From Artemisia argyi (taxonomy: Eukaryota; Streptophyta; Magnoliopsida; Asterales; Asteraceae): DNA of 64,000 nucleotides. The position numbers and the translations under genes were made by a program. The DNA lies in NCBI GenBank assembly GCA_030686995.1, contig CM060708.1, positions 260,652,044-260,716,043 of the forward strand. Direction: 5' to 3'. The notes under the pieces are model-generated. The model worked only from the letters and a program-made list of their open reading frames with translations, made no database searches and was not told where the DNA came from. The number at the start of each line of letters is the position of its first letter. The first letter of the stretch is position 1. Of the stretch, positions 22,039 through 34,036 are shown piece by piece.

Positions 22039-23859
22039 TGTGGAAAACTAGAAGGGGGGGTTGAATAGTTTTACGTCTTTTTCGTTTTGCTTATTTTATA
22101 AAAGATAGTTTCTAAGATGAAACTTTCAAATCACTTTAATACATAAATATATATACTAGTTAATTTATGATTTTGTATAAATACTACTTATGTATAATGT
22201 ACAATTTCAAAACACTTAACTACAAAAGTATAAATGCAAGATTTATTAAAGGTTTTATATATACAATGCTTATGTATAATGTTAGGAAAGAATATACAAT
22301 TTCATATATTTTATGTAAGCATATATATGTGTAGTAATGTATAGATATAATTATATGTACTAGGTTGGTTTTTGTAAGATTAGTTTTATGAATGGATTTT
22401 AGTTTGATCTTTATGTGAAATCAACATATGCACAATACTATCAATTATGACTATGTGTGAAATGCAAGTAAGTAATAAATCAAAGAGTGAGAGATGGAAA
22501 GATCAAACCGAGACACAAAGGATTTATAGTGGTTCGGCTACAAGGACACCTTCCTTGCCCTACTCCACTCCCCGAGTCACCTACTCGAGAGTTTTCTTCA
22601 CTAGATCAAAGATCTCCTTTATGGCGGAGAAAACCGTACACACCAATATACACACCAATTTTCACACCAATCTACACACCAATCTACACACCAATCTTCA
22701 CACCAATCTACACACCAATCTACACACCAATCTTCACACCAATCTTCACACCAATCTACTATTTTCTTCACACCAATCTTCTACACACCAATCTTCTATA
22801 CACCAATCTTCTATTCTCTTCACACCTTCAAAGTACTAATGTCTTGACACCTTCAAGTCACTAATATCTTCACAACCTCAAAGCACTAGTGTCTTGACAC
22901 CTTCAAGCCACTAATGTCTTCACAACTTCAATCTACAAATGTCTTCTAGTCTTCTCCACTAGAGATCCTTAATCACTTCACTACAAGATCCTATTTCTAC
23001 AATCTCCTATCACCACTACTATCTAACCCTTCTTCTTCACTTCAAGTTACACTTCACACTAGTCAACAATTCTAGATTCTTCAACTAAATCTAGGTAACT
23101 AATACATACACCTTATTCACCAAAGTATAAAGGATTTACAACAAATTATAAATAAACAACTTAGATAGCAAGATGATACTAAGTTGTAATACTTCTAATA
23201 GAAGTATTCTTCTCTTTGCACTTGAAAGAATGAGGCTTTGGATCACTTGGAAACAAAGGCTTATGAAATGAATGATCAAAGGATTTTTAGGATTGAAATG
23301 AAGATCTAGAACAGAAAGTTTTAGTGCAAAAAGGTGAGGAAAAAATCCAGGTTTAAGGTGGTATTTATAGGCAAAAGTTTCTGACAGAGGAGCGTGGCCG
23401 GTCCCCTTAAAGCATGGCCGGCCCCCTTAAAATTAAGGGGACCGCCCCTTATAATTAAGGGGGCCGCCCAACTGTAACGGCCAGAAACTTTGTCTTTTAG
23501 TGGGGAAAGTTTATTTGGTGAAAAACTAACTGATTTTGGTTAAATATTTGAAATCATATATTTAGTATGATTAAAACATTTTTCCTTATTACCAAAAGTG
23601 TTTTTCAAAAATATATAATAAGATTATATAATTAAATAGACTTTGTATTAGTTAATTAAATACCCCTTTGATCATACATTGCACTAAACACTTTGTTTAT
23701 TCATACCTTAAGTGATTTGGATGTAAAGAGAAATATTAATCACCAAATACTTGTTTATGTCATAAGTTTTAGTTCTTTGAGATTATATTTTGTAATGATC
23801 AAAACATAGAGATATTGATAAAAACATAATAATGTTTTTAGGCATTATTTATGTCAACA
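22039..23859 (-). mobile_element. LTR 2 (shared middle LTR)
   Basis: Same ends and length as LTR 1. It serves as 5' LTR of the left unit and 3' LTR of the right unit. One difference from LTR 1 was spotted (TACATACACC at 23104 against TATATACACC). Confidence 0.95.
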
Positions 23860-24381
23860 ATCTCCCCCTTTTTGATTATTACAAAACCTTAAACTCAAAG
23901 GATTTAAAACTTGTTATTAGACAAGTATTATAGAGTTTACCATTTCTCTTCTCCCTCTTTTTGTAAAATCAAAAAGGTTAGGCCGAATAATCTTCGTGAA
24001 AGAAGTTTAAACGGGTAGAGAACTCCCCCTTGATGTATGCTCCCCCTCGTTTGAGGGCACCAAGGTTTCGAGAAAGCAATTCTTGCAAGAAAAATATTAG
24101 AAGCACAAGCATGGCACAAGCAAATACATATAGCATAATATTAACAAGTAATAATCATGACACAAGGGAATAAGAAACATATATTAAACCATTCAATAAT
24201 AGAGAAATGATTATGTCAACCCATAATCATTGTTACAAAGGCAATACAAATAGAATTCTAAATAACATAGAACATCCTATAGTGCCAACAAGGAGTGTCA
24301 CCAAACTTTCTTGAAACCCAAAATAGTTGAGGAGTTTTATTTGAAAATGAGAAAACATAAGCATATCAAATGCTTGGTGGG

Positions 24382-25206
24382 TTAGTGGAGGTAAACTTTT
24401 GGTTCCATGGGTGTTGGTGAGTTTGTAGAGCTTGGAGGTGGTGGATTTGAAGTGGAGTTTGTTGGTTGAGGGTTGTGATGTTGTTCAAGTGATGGGGTTT
24501 GTTGAGTTCTAGTAAGAAGATACTCAATCCAAGTGAAGTGCTCATTCAAAGCAATGGTTTGTTGTTGAAGGAAGATGCAACAAGGGCAATTGTTAACATG
24601 CTTCTCAAGTTGGTTTTTGTTATGTGGTGATGATGGTGAGCTTGATTGTGGTGGATCCAAATTGCGTTGAGCAAGATGTAATGCTAAAAGAGCACTAAGC
24701 TCATGTGCCTCTTTTAGCTCCTCAACGAACTTCAAGTGTTCGGAGGAAGGTGATGGTGGTGGAGCATGATAGTTGTCTTGGGTGAAGGTTTGCACATGCA
24801 ACATTGGAGTGGCATGTGAGGTTGTAGGAAGTGGTAGTGGTACTCTAGGTGGTGGAGACATGTTTGAGCTTGGGTAATCATGAAAACAAGAAATGGGTGG
24901 AAGATGTTCTTCATGAGTGGATGATGTCTTTGTTGAATGAGCAATATGTGAAGTGTTGATTGAGATATTGGGATTGTTGTTTTGGGATTGAGCATGCTCA
25001 TCAAAAGAGGAAGCATTAATGAGGGTATTAGTGGAAGATAGGTTGTGGGATGACTCATTTGAGTGAGTTTGAGGTTGAGTTGTTGGTTGACTTGAAACAA
25101 CATCACAAGAGTTATGACAAGAATCAAGTTTCCTCCTCCAAACGGGTTTGACGGAGATCCTTGCGGTTCTTGAAATCTTTGGTTTTTGGTTGTTGGAAGA
25201 TGACAT
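24382..25206 (-). CDS. Unknown 274-residue protein, second copy
   Basis: Same protein as 17591-18415, shifted by 6791 bp, with the same start reasoning (TATAAATA at 25242-25249, GC hairpin at 25385-25459). The protein appears identical. The polypurine tract of this unit is at 23862-23873. Confidence 0.6.
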   Translation of the reverse strand: MSSSNNQKPKISRTARISVKPVWRRKLDSCHNSCDVVSSQPTTQPQTHSNESSHNLSSTNTLINASSFDEHAQSQNNNPNISINTSHIAHSTKTSSTHEEHLPPISCFHDYPSSNMSPPPRVPLPLPTTSHATPMLHVQTFTQDNYHAPPPSPSSEHLKFVEELKEAHELSALLALHLAQRNLDPPQSSSPSSPHNKNQLEKHVNNCPCCIFLQQQTIALNEHFTWIEYLLTRTQQTPSLEQHHNPQPTNSTSNPPPPSSTNSPTPMEPKVYLH

Positions 25207-27636
25207 GTTTGGGTGTGATGGCATTAATGGTGGGAGGAGAGTATTTATAGTGTATGAGAAATGTGGTTTAGGAAGGTAAATTTTGAGGGATAGCATGGGA
25301 CAAAATATGTTTGTGAATTTTGGGAAGTATAGGCAGAAGTGGGTCAAAAAGTGATAAAGAAAACAGTATCCCCGACCATCAGATGGCCGGTCCCCTTAAT
25401 TAGGGGCCGGTCCCCTTAATCATTAAGGGGGCCGCCTTATATAATTAAGGGGGCCGCCCATCTGGTGATTCCCAGAATGCCAGAAATGGGTTTTTGGCAG
25501 AAAATTTTCAAAAAGGTTGTGTTTTTGTTTTTGGATTCAAGTAAGTTAAACTCTTTGAGGCAATATAGGGCATACTATTCATGAATGTAGAGAGTGATAT
25601 AGAATTAATTAAAGTAGACAATTAATTTCTAATAATCATGCTATCTATTAATTTATCAATTAAGATATGCACCAAAGGAGGCAACAAGCCAAATAAGCTA
25701 AATGAGTAACTATATGAAGATGATAACATTTAGCCTAGAGCAAACATGTTGATGATTGTTGACAAGTAACAAATAGGCAGATATGATTATATGGACTTCA
25801 AGACTTGTTACAAACAAGATCCATATGGGCAAACCATGATTCTCATGAAATGATTTGATTAGATTGTGTATGTCATTTTCACATAAGTTTATGACATATG
25901 TGAGAAAATAATAATGTTTTAAATACAATGTTTTTAGTTTTATTCAACAATGTTTGAAAGTAAGTTTTTACTTAATGCCATAAATCTGGGAACGAAAGAA
26001 TCTAATGAGAAGCAAGGTTCACAAAAGTAAACTAGCGTTAGGTATATATAGGAAGTGCAATTTAATCAAGTTGGAGAATGAGTATGAGACTATTACTAGT
26101 GGTGCTCAATTCAGGCTAAACACGACCATTTTTACGGGTTACACACACCCAACTTCTCACATAGAAGCAATTCAACCGTTAGGTTAAATTGAATTTCTAG
26201 TCAATAGATTCTCCAGTAGTCATTCTCCTTTTAGAAGAAATCGAGTTCCTAAATTTACCTATCGAAGATTACCAAATATGAAGTATTCTTGATTCACTAA
26301 TACTTGGCTTAATGTTTTGAAATACATTCAAGTTAGTATCCCAATACAACAAAATTTGTTCTGTTTCAAAAAGAAAAAATGTTTCTATCTTGATAAAGAT
26401 TGAACTAATGTTATGATAGCTTATGATTAAGCATGTTGTTCGAAAAAGCATAAAATAGATATTCGAAAGGTTTTAATTCAAAGAAAGAAGTTTTTTTTTT
26501 TTTTTTAAATGATGTTTTGATTTTGACAATCAAGAAATTTCAAGTGAAAGATACACTTCAAGAGAATCGATTAAGCCCATTGTCACATATAATCATTTCT
26601 AATGGCAACTAAAGATACGAAAGAAATATGGTAGACATTAAACATCTAAATGCAATGAGATAGGAAGGGACAAAGAAAATCATCAATGAATACAATATAG
26701 ACATATGAAAGTATGTATGTATACAAGACACATTGTAATATTGAGTTACTAGCAAGTCTTAATTATAACACATCTATTAATGCAACTAGTAAGATCATAT
26801 AGCATAAATGGCAAGTATTCTACTTTAAACCATAGAAGATTATCAATATAGATGAAAGCTAAGATAAATGATAATAGATATAGCAACAAGAGAGTTAATT
26901 ATCCTAATGTCATGTATGCATATATTGGTATTCATGATCTAAAAGCATAGCAACTTATAAAATAAATCATATTAATATACTAATTGAAGCATACTCTAAT
27001 AAAATGTAATGTAGGCAAGTTTTTGAAAGGAAAACTTACCTCAGGTCCAGCTTTTCTTTAAGAATGGTCATGAGAGCAATAGAAGACTTCAAAAAGATTT
27101 GCCCCAAAGCAAGTTGAAGAAGCGAAGTAAAGTCCCAATGCATTAAGGATCAAGGAGTCTTGATCATAGAAACACAATCGGTCGCAACAATCATCACAAG
27201 TCGTGCAGATTAAGAATGGTAGAACAAGAATCCTTCGTCATGAGGTAGTAACGAACACACCATAAAGTCAATGCACCCAAAAGTGAAACACACACCGCCG
27301 AAAATCAAGGATAACCGCCATATTGTCAAAAGTAACACATGAGTAGAGTGTGAATCATAATAGAGGGAACCAATGGTCATCAAAAGAACGAAAGCGAATA
27401 GAGCGATCCAAAAAGTAGTAGTTCCTTTGATCGTTAATTACCTACACATGACAGAGAGCTTGGTACCCAGATTCTCATGGGTCAGAGTTGATTAGTAGCG
27501 AACATCCAATGCACTTAAATGCATATGAAGAGGATGTCGTCGAGAAGTACAAGAATTCATTATTTGTTTGTTTTAGCAAACAAACAATAATTTTCTTGAC
27601 TAGAGAAATAATCAATGGATGTAAATAATAATAGTT

Positions 27637-28761
27637 CTAAATTTTTCCATTAGGTTTAACAAATTTTATTTGTTTTGATGTATTTGTCAAATACTCATCT
27701 GCCGTATATCCTAATCCGGTTTTATCATAAAATGACTTTTGAATGTTAAGTAGATATTTTAAAGATTTAGAACTATTTTCGAATTTTGCTAATATTTTAG
27801 CTTTTTCCTTTTCCATTTTAATTTCATGTTTATAGTCTTGACAATTTTTACATTCAAGATCAATTTCAATATTACTTTCAAGTCTAGACATTTTGTCTTC
27901 TAAAATTATTTCTTTTTCAAAGTTATTTTCAGCGGATGTTGAAGATTCATTTTTAAAAATAATTTTTGAGTCAATGTTGCAAAAGTGTTTGAAGTTATTT
28001 TCCATTTTTGAAAATTCTAATGTAAATTGATCATAGCAAAAATGTTTGGTTTTGAATTGTACCTTATTTGTACTTGTACACTCTTCACTCGCTATACGGT
28101 GATCAACTCCATTGTTCATGTCGCTCCATGTTTTGTTTGTAGTATTGCTTGGATCTTGGAGCATGTAATCCTTGTCATCACTATTTGTATTAACATTTGT
28201 TAGGATGTTCACGTATTCCGTATTTACATCGTCTTTATCGTCCTTGTTGCACCATGATTTATTAACATGCTTTCTTCGGATTTGACACATGTGTTCTTCA
28301 TTATTGGTACCTTCAATGATCACATTTGAACTAGTAGTACATGTGTTTATTTCAACTAAATATTTATCTATTAAATTTTCTAGAGTAACTATTTCATGTG
28401 CAATATCAAGTTTATCATCTTTGGTTTTACATTTCTCTTGGTGAAACTTTAAAAGGCATTTCCAAATATCATTTGCCGTTTTACAAGGAAATAATATTTC
28501 ATATTCAACATTTGGTAGAGTTTTGAAAATAAGTAATTTAGCTTTAGTATTTTTATCAATTTTTATTTGAAGATTATTATATTGATTTTCAAAATCCATT
28601 TTGGTTAGTTTAAGATCACCAATTGAAATAATATGCCAAAGATCAAGATCTATTGATTTCACATAATTTTCAAATTTATTTTTCCATTCAAGAAAATGAT
28701 CATTTTCAAATAATGGTGGTTTTTGCGTAAATTCTCCTTCTAGATATTTTTCGAATTCCAT
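27637..28761 (-). CDS. gag: Sirevirus/copia-type Gag, second copy
   Basis: Identical in protein sequence to 20846-21970: the same gag fold, coiled-coil-like stretch and DKTGLGY motif. The PBS lies at 28819-28827. Two identical intact copies in tandem reflect the recent array expansion, not independent selection. Confidence 0.88.
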   Translation of the reverse strand: MEFEKYLEGEFTQKPPLFENDHFLEWKNKFENYVKSIDLDLWHIISIGDLKLTKMDFENQYNNLQIKIDKNTKAKLLIFKTLPNVEYEILFPCKTANDIWKCLLKFHQEKCKTKDDKLDIAHEIVTLENLIDKYLVEINTCTTSSNVIIEGTNNEEHMCQIRRKHVNKSWCNKDDKDDVNTEYVNILTNVNTNSDDKDYMLQDPSNTTNKTWSDMNNGVDHRIASEECTSTNKVQFKTKHFCYDQFTLEFSKMENNFKHFCNIDSKIIFKNESSTSAENNFEKEIILEDKMSRLESNIEIDLECKNCQDYKHEIKMEKEKAKILAKFENSSKSLKYLLNIQKSFYDKTGLGYTADEYLTNTSKQIKFVKPNGKI

Positions 28762-28829
28762 AGATTGTTACAAGTTTTAAAATACAGTATATTTTAAAAA
28801 TCTTGTTAGACGTGGCTCCTGATACCAAT

Positions 28830-30650
28830 TGTGGAAAACTAGAAGGGGGGGTTGAATAGTTTTACGTCTTTTTCGTTTTGCTTATTTTATAAAAGATAGT
28901 TTCTAAGATGAAACTTTCAAATCACTTTAATACATAAATATATATACTAGTTAATTTATGATTTTGTATAAATACTACTTATGTATAATGTACAATTTCA
29001 AAACACTTAACTACAAAAGTATAAATGCAAGATTTATTAAAGGTTTTATATATACAATGCTTATGTATAATGTTAGGAAAGAATATACAATTTCATATAT
29101 TTTATGTAAGCATATATATGTGTAGTAATGTATAGATATAATTATATGTACTAGGTTGGTTTTTGTAAGATTAGTTTTATGAATGGATTTTAGTTTGATC
29201 TTTATGTGAAATCAACATATGCACAATACTATCAATTATGACTATGTGTGAAATGCAAGTAAGTAATAAATCAAAGAGTGAGAGATGGAAAGATCAAACC
29301 GAGACACAAAGGATTTATAGTGGTTCGGCTACAAGGACACCTTCCTTGCCCTACTCCACTCCCCGAGTCACCTACTCGAGAGTTTTCTTCACTAGATCAA
29401 AGATCTCCTTTATGGCGGAGAAAACCGTACACACCAATATACACACCAATTTTCACACCAATCTACACACCAATCTACACACCAATCTTCACACCAATCT
29501 ACACACCAATCTACACACCAATCTTCACACCAATCTTCACACCAATCTACTATTTTCTTCACACCAATCTTCTACACACCAATCTTCTATACACCAATCT
29601 TCTATTCTCTTCACACCTTCAAAGTACTAATGTCTTGACACCTTCAAGTCACTAATATCTTCACAACCTCAAAGCACTAGTGTCTTGACACCTTCAAGCC
29701 ACTAATGTCTTCACAACTTCAATCTACAAATGTCTTCTAGTCTTCTCCACTAGAGATCCTTAATCACTTCACTACAAGATCCTATTTCTACAATCTCCTA
29801 TCACCACTACTATCTAACCCTTCTTCTTCACTTCAAGTTACACTTCACACTAGTCAACAATTCTAGATTCTTCAACTAAATCTAGGTAACTAATACATAC
29901 ACCTTATTCACCAAAGTATAAAGGATTTACAACAAATTATAAATAAACAACTTAGATAGCAAGATGATACTAAGTTGTAATACTTCTAATAGAAGTATTC
30001 TTCTCTTTGCACTTGAAAGAATGAGGCTTTGGATCACTTGGAAACAAAGGCTTATGAAATGAATGATCAAAGGATTTTTAGGATTGAAATGAAGATCTAG
30101 AACAGAAAGTTTTAGTGCAAAAAGGTGAGGAAAAAATCCAGGTTTAAGGTGGTATTTATAGGCAAAAGTTTCTGACAGAGGAGCGTGGCCGGTCCCCTTA
30201 AAGCATGGCCGGCCCCCTTAAAATTAAGGGGACCGCCCCTTATAATTAAGGGGGCCGCCCAACTGTAACGGCCAGAAACTTTGTCTTTTAGTGGGGAAAG
30301 TTTATTTGGTGAAAAATTAACTGATTTTGGTTAAATATTTGAAATCATATATTTAGTATGATTAAAACATTTTTCCTTATTACCAAAAGTGTTTTTCAAA
30401 AATATATAATAAGATTATATAATTAAATAGACTTTGTATTAGTTAATTAAATACCCCTTTGATCATACATTGCACTAAACACTTTGTTTATTCATACCTT
30501 AAGTGATTTGGATGTAAAGAGAAATATTAATCACCAAATACTTGTTTATGTCATAAGTTTTAGTTCTTTGAGATTATATTTTGTAATGATCAAAACATAG
30601 AGATATTGATAAAAACATAATAATGTTTTTAGGCATTATTTATGTCAACA
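28830..30650 (-). mobile_element. LTR 3 (outer 5' LTR)
   Basis: Same ends and length. GC palindrome at 30187-30260, TATAAATA at 30153-30160 and second TATAAAT at 29313-29319 (minus strand). It carries AAATTAACTG near 30315 where LTRs 1 and 2 read AAACTAACTG. Confidence 0.95.
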
Positions 30651-30655
30651 AAGTA
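30651..30655. other. Right target-site duplication AAGTA
   Basis: AAGTA directly after the TGTCAACA end of LTR 3, matching 15243-15247. Confidence 0.9.
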
Positions 30656-31200
30656 CATAAGCAATTTAGGGGTTTTTCAAATTGGGCTTATCTACTTTGA
30701 AAATAAGCAATATCCACTGATAAGCACTGAATTATTAAAAAGAAACTAATTTTAAGAATTAGGATTAGAATACTCACATGAATTTTAAAGTCTTGCTTTG
30801 CAAAAAACGAATCCAAACACATCCCTCCATAGTGCCTTAATAGCTTTTAGAGCTTGCAACAAAACAATTATAATTTACACGCCTTGAGTAGGATACAAAA
30901 AAAATTTACCCTACCCCATGATCCAACCACAAATCATATCAATAATAAAACACAAAAACAGTTGTAAAAAAGATTAAAAGAAAACACGAACCCATAAACG
31001 TGCGTCGCTAATTCACCGGAACACCAACAACATATTTATTTAAATTCATCATCTCATCTTCTTCTTCCTCAACCAAATCTTGTTGATGTTGACTGAAAGA
31101 TAATCCGTATATTTATCTACCAAAAAAATAAATATGCGGCGCTATTCTTCTAGGTTGTTCTTGCACCTTCATCATATAATAAGTGGAATGGATCAAACCG
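30656..31200 (-). pseudogene. Probable 5' part of the unrecognised broken gene
   Basis: Minus-strand exon-like pieces: a first exon with MMNLNKYVVGVP ending at a GT near 31015, and a block near 30770-30860 that reads either ALKAIKALWRDVFGF or, in another frame, HYGGMCLDSFFAKQDFKIH, ending at a GTGAGT donor. Together with 10764-15242 it would form one gene split by the 15.4-kb array. The frames do not resolve cleanly, so I call it broken. Confidence 0.35.
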
Positions 31201-31254
31201 GGAGCAAAATGGACCAAGTCGCCGAGCCAAAGGAGCCCAGTACACGGGCCTCTC

Positions 31255-31330
31255 TCTGGCGGGAAAAAAAACTTGCGGGAAAAAAATATAGACGCAAAAA
31301 GATGCAAAACGGCGTCGTATTGTTTCTTAA
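31255..31330 (-). promoter_or_regulatory. Promoter with two E2F-type sites
   Basis: On the minus strand TTTCCCGC occurs twice (31275-31282 and 31260-31267), fitting the E2F consensus TTTSSCGC. ACGACGCCGTTTTG, a common plant core-promoter string, lies just upstream, and a TATATTT stretch is near 31285-31292. This suggests an S-phase or cell-division gene transcribed leftward into the broken gene. Confidence 0.5.
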
Positions 31331-31339
31331 TTAAATAAA

Positions 31340-31848
31340 CTTATAATGAATGAGTTTATACAATATAAATAATGATAAAAACAGGCTAGACATACTAATA
31401 ATACAATGGGCCTAATGTAATACAAAACTAATAGTAATATAACCCAGTAACAATATATACATGTATAGAATTTATAACTCTGATGTCTGATCAGAATTAA
31501 AATGATTATGGGTTTTACATCGAAGGAATGGATCTAATGAAAAGAATAATTAAAATAAAAAAAGGTAAGAAGTAATTTTCGCCAGACATTTTAAATGAGG
31601 AGAGAAAATTTGAAGGAAGATACATCCACTTTTGTAAGTGCATCTGAAATGTTTAATTGTAGCTACTTCTTATCCTTCTTATTTTAATTATTTTTCTTAT
31701 TTGATCATAACTTTTCACATTGAAACCTTGTTCACACTCATGAGCTTGTGGTCATGTTTTTTCAACAATAGAACAATAGGAGTAAAAAGAATGAAACGAA
31801 AAAATGAAAAACAAGGAGAATTGAGTAACTAGAGTCATATGACTTTAT
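31340..31848. other. Intergenic, nothing recognised
   Basis: AT-rich sequence with no convincing gene or repeat. Confidence 0.6.
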
Positions 31849-31851
31849 TAA

Positions 31852-32076
31852 AGGTGCGTTTGGTATCCGATTATGGAAATGACATTAACACTATGAAAGT
31901 GATTAAATGTGTTTGTTTAGGATGAGGGGGCTCACAACTATGGTAATGAATGATAGAAATACTCCATACTTTATATACCTCAAAAAGGTAAGGTATGGAT
32001 CTTTTATACTGAGGGGTCCACCACTACTATCAAAATCATTTCTATTGTGATTGATGGCAGCATACCAAACGCACCC
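31852..32076. mobile_element. Tourist-like MITE (PIF/Harbinger)
   Basis: A 225-bp element with terminal inverted repeats RGGTGCGTTTGGTAT and ATACCAAACGCACCC, flanked by TAA on both sides (31849-31851 and 32077-32079). The three-base TAA target site and TIR fit Tourist-type MITEs. Non-coding. Confidence 0.85.
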
Positions 32077-32149
32077 TAAGTGTGCATCTCCTTTTTTTCA
32101 AAGATGATCCAGCTAGCTTTTCTCCATTTTCACCCGGTTAGAAGTGTAG

Positions 32150-33742
32150 TGTTGGTAATCAAAAACGAAATAAATACAAGCAAAATCGAGAAACAAAGTG
32201 GAAGCTTTATTCAAATTACCAAACCAAATTCAAAGATACCAAATACAAAATTCCAATTTGAAGGTACCAAATTCTAATTCCAAAAGTAACAAAGACAAAT
32301 TTCAAAGATACAAAGAATTCTAAAGCTAATAATCCCTATTTAAAAGCAAAACTAACTGTCATATGATAGTTTCCTAATTTCGAGCAAACTTGTAGAACAA
32401 GTTAAACAAATTACCAAAGTTATCAAACAATCTTTTGAGTTTAAGTCACTATTTTAACAATGTCTACTGTGACTGAAACTCTTCTAACTGCTTTAAATCA
32501 AATTCAAAGTTACAAACATTAGAGATGCTAGCCAAATTTAAATCAAACGATCGATACCCAAAAGCAATCTAAAACAAACACCGATAACTTCAAAATGAAC
32601 AATCAAACATTAACCGGCAAATTCAAAACGGTTAACCAAATAAACAAATTGGCTCAAACGAACTTCAACACATACAATCAAATCCAGGCAACAAAATTTC
32701 AAAAGCCCGATGAACGAAGATCCAAAATTTTCAAAGTAGCAAATTCCAAACGATCGAACACAATTCAAACGACCTAATTATACCCAAGTCTTCAAATACC
32801 AATTCGATCTTCAAATTTCAAATACCAAATTCAAATTCTAATGACCCACTTATTTATAAGTATTACGGTCATACTTCATACTTATTGTCAAAATATCAAA
32901 CAAATTCAAGTTAATAAATAACTTGACGAACCGGCTCTAATAATTTAAATGCCCCAAATATCGATAATGATAATAATTCTAATAACCAACTTATATAGTA
33001 AGAATTACGGTCCAAATTCTTTATTTAAATTCAAATACCAAAACAAAACAAATTCAAATAAACAAATTTACGTATAGCAAAAGAATACAATCTATATTTG
33101 TATTACCTAAAAGTCCAAATATGATGCCAAGTCCACTCTCAAAAGAACGATCTACCAGATGACTAATTCAAACAATTTGAACCAAGAAACAATCGTACTT
33201 TTCTTATACCAAATCAAAAACAAACCTTCATACGACAATTCCAAGCTACATACGAAACTTTTTTTTTCTTCTTCTTCATCGTTAGACGAACCTAGCTCTT
33301 TATACCACTTGTTGGTAATTAAAGACGAAACAAATACAAACAAATCGACAAATAAAATGAAAGCTTTATTCAAATTACCAAATCAAGTACAAAACCAAAT
33401 TCAAAGATACCAAATATGAAATTACAATTCAAAAGTTACCAAATTTTAATTCCAAAAGTAATAAAGACAAATTACAAAACTCAAAAGAATTCTAATGCTA
33501 ATAATCAATATTTATAAGCAAAACTAACTATTATAGGATAGTTTTCAAATTTCAAGCAAACTTGTAGAATAAGTCAAACAAATTATCAAAGTTACCAAAC
33601 AACCCTTAGAGTAGTGGGTGTGGAGCTCTTTGTGGCTCGCCATGGCATGCCATGACACCATCCCAACTCGCTGTGGCTTGTCATCCATGGGTTACTCATC
33701 TGCACAACGAACCCAACTCCTTGCAAATTTTGTACGACATTT

Positions 33743-33836
<94 letters not shown>

Positions 33837-34031
33837 GTGTGTGAATAAGTATATATGTGAGACCAAAAAGAGTAAGTTGTGGTTTGTTATGATAAGGTTG
33901 AGAGGGGGGAGGGGGGGAGGTTTGTAAAGTGAGATATGTAATGGTGACATGGCATCCCGTGAGATACACATAAGTAGTTTTGGGATACCGTGACACCCAT
34001 TGCTCTTAAAGTTTAAATCATTATTCTAACA
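32150..34031 (-). mobile_element. Small non-autonomous LTR element (TRIM-like)
   Basis: Two direct repeats starting TGTTGGTAAT: left LTR 32150-32459 (310 bp) and right LTR 33310-34031 (about 320 bp once a nested MITE is removed). Both end TAACA. TGTAG flanks the element on both sides (32145-32149 and 34032-34036). A PBS-like TGGTATAAAGAGC on the minus strand (33295-33307) lies two bases inside the right LTR, so the element runs right to left. The 850-bp interior has no coding frame. It is larger than typical TRIMs but of the same type. Confidence 0.88.
33609..34005. mobile_element. Tourist-like MITE nested in the TRIM-like LTR
   Basis: Terminal repeats GAGTAGTGGGTGT and ACACCCATTGCTC, with TTA on both sides (33606-33608 and 34006-34008). 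It contains an (AT)n microsatellite of about 80 bp at 33749-33830. The host LTR sequence resumes exactly after the right TTA, which proves the nesting. Confidence 0.88.
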
Positions 34032-34036
34032 TGTAG

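Larger units (their letters stand above)
15248..30650 (-). mobile_element. Young Sirevirus-like array: LTR-internal-LTR-internal-LTR
   Basis: Three LTRs (15248-17068, 22039-23859 and 28830-30650; 1821 bp each) alternate with two 4970-bp internal regions (17069-22038 and 23860-28829), giving an exact 6791-bp period. AAGTA lies on both outer sides (15243-15247 and 30651-30655). One target-site pair around three LTRs indicates a single insertion followed by unequal exchange between LTRs. Read by eye, the copies differ at only a handful of bases (for example near 16313, 17528 and 30317). Each internal region has gag and one 3' ORF. No protease, integrase, reverse transcriptase or RNase H was seen, so it must use enzymes from a partner element. 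Confidence 0.95.

Noticed and set aside
33592..33996. Frames with long IYIYIY runs
   Set aside because: Caused by the (AT)n tract within a MITE.
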